Origin: Nitrospirota bacterium
GTDB taxonomy: Bacteria > Nitrospirota > RBG-16-64-22 > JACRHK01
Assembly: GCA_016217625.1 (NCBI GenBank)
Contig: JACRHK010000210.1
Span: 1-11,033, forward strand
DNA length: 11,033 bases
Direction: 5' to 3'
The stretch's first letter is position 1, and each line of letters begins with the position of its first letter. Both the position numbers and the translations under genes were made by a program. Below the pieces are notes generated by a model, which did no database searches, was not told the DNA's origin, and was given only the letters and a program-made list of their open reading frames with translations. Shown in pieces: positions 1-4,400 of this stretch.

Positions 1-14
1 CTCTTCTCGTCCAT
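1..14 (-). CDS. 5' end of an unidentified leftward gene (start MDEK)
   Basis: Only the start is in the window. On the minus strand an ATG at 14-12 opens a frame reading Met-Asp-Glu-Lys before the edge. It is preceded, with a 6-nt spacer, by GGGAGGAGGG (complement of 21-30), a near-perfect Shine-Dalgarno. That strength is the only reason for calling a gene. The product cannot be identified. It would be divergent from the toxin-antitoxin module at 146, with about 130 bp of shared intergenic DNA. Confidence 0.45.
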
Positions 15-63
15 CGCGCACCCTCCTCCCAGAGTCCGCACAGACAATACCACAAGGAGACCG

Positions 64-107
64 CGGAAGAGCCCGTATTTCTACCCACACGGTTCCCGGA
101 AGAGCCC
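64..107. repeat. 11-bp direct repeat pair in the divergent intergenic region
   Basis: CGGAAGAGCCC occurs at 64-74 and again exactly at 97-107, 33 bp apart (about three helical turns), between the leftward gene start at 14 and the vapB start at 146. Such spacing would suit a regulator bound on one face of the DNA, but no regulator is known and the role is inference. Confidence 0.45.
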
Positions 108-109
108 AA

Positions 110-145
110 TATAGTAAGGATTATAAAATATTGTAAGGAGGGCAT
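110..145 (+). promoter_or_regulatory. AT-rich promoter/operator region and Shine-Dalgarno of vapB
   Basis: This is an abruptly AT-rich patch in GC-rich DNA. It contains the -10-like hexamer TATAGT (110-115) and a direct repeat GTAAGGA at 114-120 and 133-139 (19 bp apart). The second copy merges into the Shine-Dalgarno AAGGAGGG (135-142), 3 nt before the ATG at 146. No good -35 box is seen 16-18 nt upstream. AbrB-fold antitoxins usually bind AT-rich DNA over their own promoter, so autorepression here is likely by family analogy. Confidence 0.45.
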
Positions 146-385
146 ATGCCTGCAACAACGTTGACCAGCAAGGGACAGACCACGGTCCCGAAGGAGATCA
201 GGGACCATCTGCACCTCCACCCCGGGGACCGCCTGGAGTTCGTGGTTGAAGAAGACGGTCGCGTGGTGTTGCTCCCCGCCACGGTGGATGCGGCGGATCT
301 TGAGGGGATTCTTCCTCCGCCGAAACGGCGCGTGACGGTGGAGGAGATGAAACGGGCCGTCCGCAGGCGAGGAGGCCGACTGTGA
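146..385 (+). CDS. vapB: AbrB/MazE-fold antitoxin (VapB-type)
   Basis: A 79-residue antitoxin expected to neutralise the PIN toxin encoded next to it and to repress the shared promoter. Residues about 4-47 form a SpoVT/AbrB swapped-hairpin DNA-binding domain: TLTSKGQTTVPKEIRDHL, then a PGD turn and a VVLLPA strand. The tail (about 48-79, with ILPPPKRRVTVEEMKRAV and a run of arginines) is the usual disordered toxin-binding region. The start is fixed by AAGGAGGG just upstream. Its last codons also encode the GAGGAGG that served as ribosome-binding site for vapC, whose GTG at 382 overlaps this gene's TGA by 4 nt. The inserted element lies immediately after the stop and leaves the antitoxin intact. 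Strand, spacing and partner all support a type II module. Confidence 0.85.
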   Translation: MPATTLTSKGQTTVPKEIRDHLHLHPGDRLEFVVEEDGRVVLLPATVDAADLEGILPPPKRRVTVEEMKRAVRRRGGRL

Positions 386-1083
386 ACCCCGTTACTCCCC
401 GCCATGTCGAAGACTCGTCGGTCAGTCGTAGACTCGACTCTGCGAGACTCGACTCTAACGAGACTCTACGAGAATGGCGAGGCTTCTCGGTACGAGTCGA
501 TCCCGACTTCCAAGGAAGCGCTCTCCAATACTCCATTCCTCCCCGGCTTGCCCCGTGTGAAGCCTCGCTTCAATCGGGGCCTAGAGGCAGGCCCCGTGCG
601 AAGCCTTTTCTATCGCAGGCAACGCCCGGTGAAGGCGACGAGGGGCCTTGTCGGAGACGCTTCGCACGGGGTGGGAGGAACGGGGTGAAGGGGATTGATA
701 CCAACGTGCTTGTTCGGTATCTCGTCAAGGACGATTCTGCCCAGTCGAACAAAGCCTCGCGTTTTATTGCCAGGGAATGCTCGCGCGAGTCGCCCTGCCT
801 GATCAACCGCATCGTGCTTTGCGATCTGGTGTGGGTGCTTGAGTCTGCCTACGGCTACCCGAAAGAGACCATCGCTGCCGTCCTGGAGCAAATCCTCCGC
901 ACCAGCCAGTTTCAGATCGAGGATTTGCCGGCCGCCTGGATTGCGCTTCGCGAGTACCGCAAGGGTCGGGCCGGTTTTGCGGATTGCTTTTTGGGTGTAG
1001 TGAACCGCCGGCTAGGGTGCGAGCATACTGCAACATTTGATGCGAGCGCTGGTCGCATGGAGGGTTTTCTTCTGTTGAGCTGA
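382..1083 (+). CDS. vapC: PIN-domain ribonuclease toxin (VapC-type), frame extended by an inserted element; alternative start at 685
   Basis: A PIN-domain toxin, predicted to be a Mg-dependent RNase. The real domain starts at GTG 685 and is 132 residues, the normal VapC length. In that numbering the acidic residues are D5 (GIDTNVLVRYL), D47 (VLCDLVWVL, where the family usually has Glu), D100 (FADCFLG) and D119 (TFDAS). The ancestral start is GTG 382, overlapping the antitoxin stop and using GAGGAGG inside vapB. A 299-bp element plus a 4-bp target duplication (303 bp, 101 codons) now separates 382 from 685, yet the frame stays open. Initiation at 382 would give 233 residues with an Arg/Ser-rich N-terminal extension. 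Initiation at 685, behind GGGAGG supplied by the element, would give an almost native toxin. I think 685 is likelier for an active toxin, but the sequence cannot decide. Confidence 0.8.
   Translation: MNPVTPRHVEDSSVSRRLDSARLDSNETLREWRGFSVRVDPDFQGSALQYSIPPRLAPCEASLQSGPRGRPRAKPFLSQATPGEGDEGPCRRRFARGGRNGVKGIDTNVLVRYLVKDDSAQSNKASRFIARECSRESPCLINRIVLCDLVWVLESAYGYPKETIAAVLEQILRTSQFQIEDLPAAWIALREYRKGRAGFADCFLGVVNRRLGCEHTATFDASAGRMEGFLLLS
430..470 (+). repeat. Short tandem repeats inside the element
   Basis: Three successive related units lie end to end: AGACTCGACTCTGCG (430-444), AGACTCGACTCTAACG (445-460) and the shortened AGACTCTACG (461-470). GAGTCGA at about 496-502 is complementary to TCGACTC in the units, so this half can also fold on itself. 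In the toxin frame the units encode a repeated Arg-Leu-Asp-Ser motif. Confidence 0.65.
551..671. repeat. Nested direct and inverted repeats in the right half of the element
   Basis: CCCCGTGTGAAGCCT (551-565) is repeated as CCCCGTGCGAAGCCT (592-606) with one mismatch. The second copy is exactly inverted at 659-671 (GCTTCGCACGGGG), giving a 13-bp stem around a 54-nt interior. Between the copies, GGGGCCT (576-582) and AGGCCCC (589-595) form a 7-bp hairpin with a 6-nt loop. A transcript could fold into a compact branched structure, as in many palindromic interspersed elements. Confidence 0.65.
673..687 (+). promoter_or_regulatory. Element-borne ribosome-binding site and regenerated GTG start of vapC
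   Basis: GGGAGG at 673-678 lies 6 nt upstream of GTG 685-687. The purine motif is part of the element's right terminal inverted repeat, and the first G of the start codon is its last base, while TG comes from the target duplication. This resembles the native arrangement, in which GAGGAGG in the vapB tail preceded GTG 382. It makes 685 a credible independent start. Confidence 0.55.
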
Positions 1084-1140
1084 TACGGGGTGTGTTCCTG
1101 ATTCTCCCCTTGCAGACGTCCCTACCGAGGAGGCCCACGG

Positions 1141-1404
1141 ATGGGTCAGGATGAGGCGCAGGGATCCTTCGGCCGGAAACCGATCCCCCGCTTCCCGGAG
1201 TGGTGGGCGGCGCTGGGGCCCGGCGTCGTCTGGATGGCCCTGGCTCAGGGGAGCGGCGAGCTCATCTGGTGGCCGTTCATCATCGCCAAATACGGCCTCG
1301 CGTTCCTCTTCCTCCTCATCCCCGCCTGTCTCCTTCGGTATCCGCTGACCATTACCTGGCTCCGTATGGAAATTGCTTTTCCTAGTTTACTTAGACTAAA
1401 ATAG
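1141..1404 (+). pseudogene. Truncated Nramp-like transporter, N-terminal remnant
   Basis: An 87-codon frame with an excellent ribosome-binding site (GAGGAGG at 1127-1133, 7-nt spacer). Residues about 19-76 resemble the start of an Nramp-related metal-ion transporter: WWAALGPGVVWMALAQGSGE then LIWWPFIIAKYG, followed by a second hydrophobic helix (LAFLFLLIPACLL). Full-length members have 400 or more residues and ten or more helices, so most of the gene is missing. The canonical DPGN metal motif of the first helix is replaced by QGSGE, suggesting a divergent subfamily. Similarity fades after about RYPLT (near 1350) and the remainder is AT-rich, so the break is probably there. A transporter function for this fragment is unlikely. 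The family assignment is by recollection of motifs. Confidence 0.55.
1373..1402 (+). promoter_or_regulatory. Candidate sigma70-type promoter of the macroglobulin-pbpC operon
   Basis: TTGCTT (1373-1378) and TAAAAT (1397-1402) are separated by 18 nt in a conspicuously AT-rich stretch. The -10 matches consensus at 5 of 6 positions and the -35 only at 3 of 6. Transcription would start about 40 nt before the ATG at 1448. It overlaps the broken end of the transporter remnant, so the operon may have gained its promoter at the rearrangement junction. Confidence 0.4.
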
Positions 1405-1447
1405 CGACGCGGTGTATCTTTTTCCTCCCATCACAGGGGGTGCGGGG

Positions 1448-4400
1448 ATGCGTTCTCGGATGCGGTTAACCTGCTGGCTTGCCGGTTTCATGCTGTTGTT
1501 GCCTCCTGCGCCGGGATGGACAGGGGAGGTGTCCGATCCCCACGTCGTGCAGTTCGCTCCCCAAGGGACGGTAAAAAACATCCGCCAGGCGAGCGCGCGC
1601 TTCTCCGATCCGATGGTCCCCCTGGGCGATCCGCGCATTGCCGACCCCTTTGACATCCACTGTCCCGAGAAAGGCGCGGGCCGCTGGGTGGACAGCCGCA
1701 ACTGGGCTTATGACTTTGACCGCGACCTTCCGGCCGGCGTCCGCTGTACGTTCCAGCTCCGTGACGGCCTGAGGAGTCTGGCCGGCAAGGTCCTGGGCGG
1801 CCAGCGGGAGTTCGCCTTCTCGACGGGCGGGCCGGCGATCCGATCCTCGATCCCACGCCAAGGGTCAGAACAGATCCATGAGGACCAGGCCTTCCTCCTC
1901 ATCCTGGACGCTGAACCAACCGAAGCTTCCCTCCTGGAGCATGTCAGCTTCACCGTGGAGGGGATCCCGGAGCGGATCGGCGTCCGTATCTTTACAGGCG
2001 AGGAGCGCGAGGCGATCCTCAAGAGCCACCGTTTCTATTTAAGCAGATGGACTGGTAAGCCCGTCGTTATTCTCCAGGCCCGGCAGCGCTTCCCGAACAC
2101 AGTCAAGGTGAACCTCGTCTGGGGAAAGGGCGTGGCGTCTCTGAGCGGCGTGGCAGCGGAGAAGGACCAAGTTCTTCCCTTCAAGGTCCGGGAGCCGTTC
2201 CTTGCAAAGTTCCACTGCGAGCGGGAGCATGCCCGGGCCGCCTGCATCCCCGTGACGCCCATGGAAGTGAAGTTCACGGCGCCCGTCCCCTGGGAGCAGG
2301 CCCGGGGTATCGCGTTGGTCGGCCCCAAGGGACAGCGCCGGCAGCCTGAGCCGGATCACGAGAAGGAGCAGTTTATCCAGAGCGTGATCTTCAAGGGCCC
2401 TTTCCCGGAGTCAGCGGCCTTTGAGGTCCGGGTGCCGGCCGGGCTGACGGACGATGCCGGCCGCGCGCTTCAGAATGCCGACCGGTTCCCGCTCCAGGTC
2501 AAGACCGAGGCGTTCCCGCCGCTGGCCAAGTTTTCCGCCCGCTTCGGCATCCTCGAGTGGAAGGCCGATCCCACGCTGCCGGTCACGCTCAGGAACCTGG
2601 AACCCGAGGTGATGGCGCGTGTTCTCCGGGTGGAGAAAGAAAACCGCGAAGGGGTCATGGGGAAGGCGAAAGACCTGCTGGATCAGGTCAAGGGGAGGAT
2701 CTGGAGAATCTCCCCTGAGCAGCGCACGGAGATCCTCCCCTGGCTCCGGAAGGTCGCCATGGCCAAGCGGGACACCTCGGTCTTCGGCCCCAAGCCTGAG
2801 CGCGCCGTCAAGACCGTGCAACTTCCCAAGCCGCACGGCGCCAAGGCCTTCGAGATCGTGGGGATCCCGCTCAACGAACCGGGTCTGTACATCGTAGAGA
2901 TGGAGAGCCTCAGGCTGGGCAGCGCGCTCCTGGGGAAGCCCCGGCCGATGTATGTTCCCACGGCCGCTCTGGTGACGAACCTCTCTGTCCATTTCAAATG
3001 GGCTAAGGAAAACTCCATTGCCTGGGTGACGACGCTGGATGATGGAAAGCCCGTGGCCGGCGCCCATGTCACGGTCCAGGATTGCGAGGGGAAGGTCCTC
3101 TGGCAGGGAGAGAGCGATACTCAGGGGATCGCCTGGATCGATCGCCTCCCGTCCTCCAAGGACCTCCCCCGGTGTCGCTACCCTACTTACGACTTCACTG
3201 ACTACCGCCAGAGTGCGGCTCTCCACCAACTGGACGGAGGCCTCCTCGTCATCGCGCAGACCCAAGACGACCTGAGCTTCGTCCATACCAGTTGGGATCA
3301 AGGAATAGAGCCCTGGCGCTTCCGCCTGCCTGGAGTGAGCTATCGGCGGCCGGTGATTGCCCACACGGTCTTTGACCGCTCCCTCTTCCGGGCGGGCGAG
3401 ACGGTCCATATGAAACATCTGTTAAGAAGAGAGGCGCTCCGGGGCTTCTCCACCGTCCCGGAAAAGGATCTGCCTACCCACGTGGTCATCCAGCACGCGG
3501 GGAGCGAAGAGAAGTTTCAGTTCCCCGTGACATGGGACGCCCAGGGGATGGCCGAGAGCGCCTGGAGCATTCCCAAAGAGGCCAAGCTCGGCACCTACAC
3601 GGTCACGCCGGCCCGCATGGCAAAGAAGCCGCCGTCTGCGCCGGCTTCCCGCGCACGGGGCAGATCCGACGATGAGTGGGTTGTCACAAGCTGGAGCTCC
3701 GGCGAGTTCCGGGTCGAGGAGTTCCGGGTGCCCCTGATGAAGGCCATCCTCAGGCCTCCTACCGATCCCCTGGTGGCCGCCACGGGGTTCCCCATCGATC
3801 TGAGCGTCCAGTACCTGGCGGGCGGCGGAGCGAGAAATCACCCCGTGACGATCCGCGCGCAGATAAGGCCCAGGGGCGCCCCTGCATTTGAGGAGTATGA
3901 GGGGTTTGTCTTCTCCAACGGCCTGATTAGCGAGGGGATCACCCGGCGTGGCAGGGAAGAGGAGGAAGAAACTGAAGGCGAACCCGACGCGAGGAAGAAG
4001 CCGAAAATTCATCAGCGCCGGGAGCTGGTCCTCGATGCCGCCGGAACAGCCAGGACGACGATTACCCGTCTGCCTTCGTCCGCCACGCCTCAGGAGGTTT
4101 TGGTCGAGATGGAGTTCAGGGACCCGAACGGCGAGACGCAGACCGTCTCCACGCGGGTGCCCATCTGGCCTGCCGACAGATTGGTTGGTATCCGGCCTGA
4201 GGGATGGGCCGCCTCAAAAGATTTGTTGAAGGCCCAGGTCGCCGTGGTGGATCTCTCGGGAAAGCCGGTGGCCGGTTCTCCGGTCCGTGTGGATCTGTTC
4301 GAGCAGAAGACCTACTCCCACAGGAAGCGCCTGGTGGGCGGGTTCTATGCCTATGACCATGTCATGGAGACACGCAAGGCGGGCGAACTCTGCGCAGGGG

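Larger units (their letters stand above)
387..685. mobile_element. MITE-like non-autonomous element inserted at the vapB/vapC junction
   Basis: The ends form an imperfect terminal inverted repeat: CCCCGTTACTCCC (387-399) against CCCCGTTCCTCCC (complement of 685-673), 12 of 13 bases matching. The flanks are a 4-bp direct duplication TGAA at 383-386 and 686-689. Removing the element and one copy restores a seamless antitoxin-stop/toxin-start overlap, which is strong evidence of insertion. There is no transposase or convincing gene inside. The content is repetitive: tandem GACTCGACTCT units on the left, and inverted CCCCGTGCGAAGC arms on the right. I do not recognise the family. The duplication could be read as 5 bp (GTGAA) if one terminal C/G pair is dropped. 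Confidence 0.8.

Noticed and set aside
568..604. CRISPR-like repeat: a GCTTCAATCGGGGCC hairpin resembling some array repeats
   Set aside because: Only one copy with this form exists, and neither a second identical repeat nor regular spacers follow. It lies inside an element with terminal inverted repeats and a target duplication, which explains it better.
404..688. 94-codon second forward frame within the inserted element
   Set aside because: It has no ribosome-binding site, consists of translated repeats, and ends at the TGA in the target duplication. It reflects stop-poor repeat composition.
1385..1404. Metal-regulator (DtxR/Fur-like) operator suggested by the palindrome TTAGACTAA next to a metal-transporter remnant
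   Set aside because: Only 9 bp are symmetric, the flanks do not match a known box, and it lies downstream of the transporter start rather than at its promoter.
1412..1447. Upstream GTG start for the macroglobulin
   Set aside because: There is no Shine-Dalgarno before 1412, and the extra 12 residues would precede the basic n-region of an otherwise normal signal peptide starting at ATG 1448.
2411..3418. Long open frame on the minus strand inside the macroglobulin gene
   Set aside because: It mirrors the third codon positions of the GC-rich gene opposite, has no credible ribosome-binding site or recognisable domain, and the opposite strand encodes clear family motifs.
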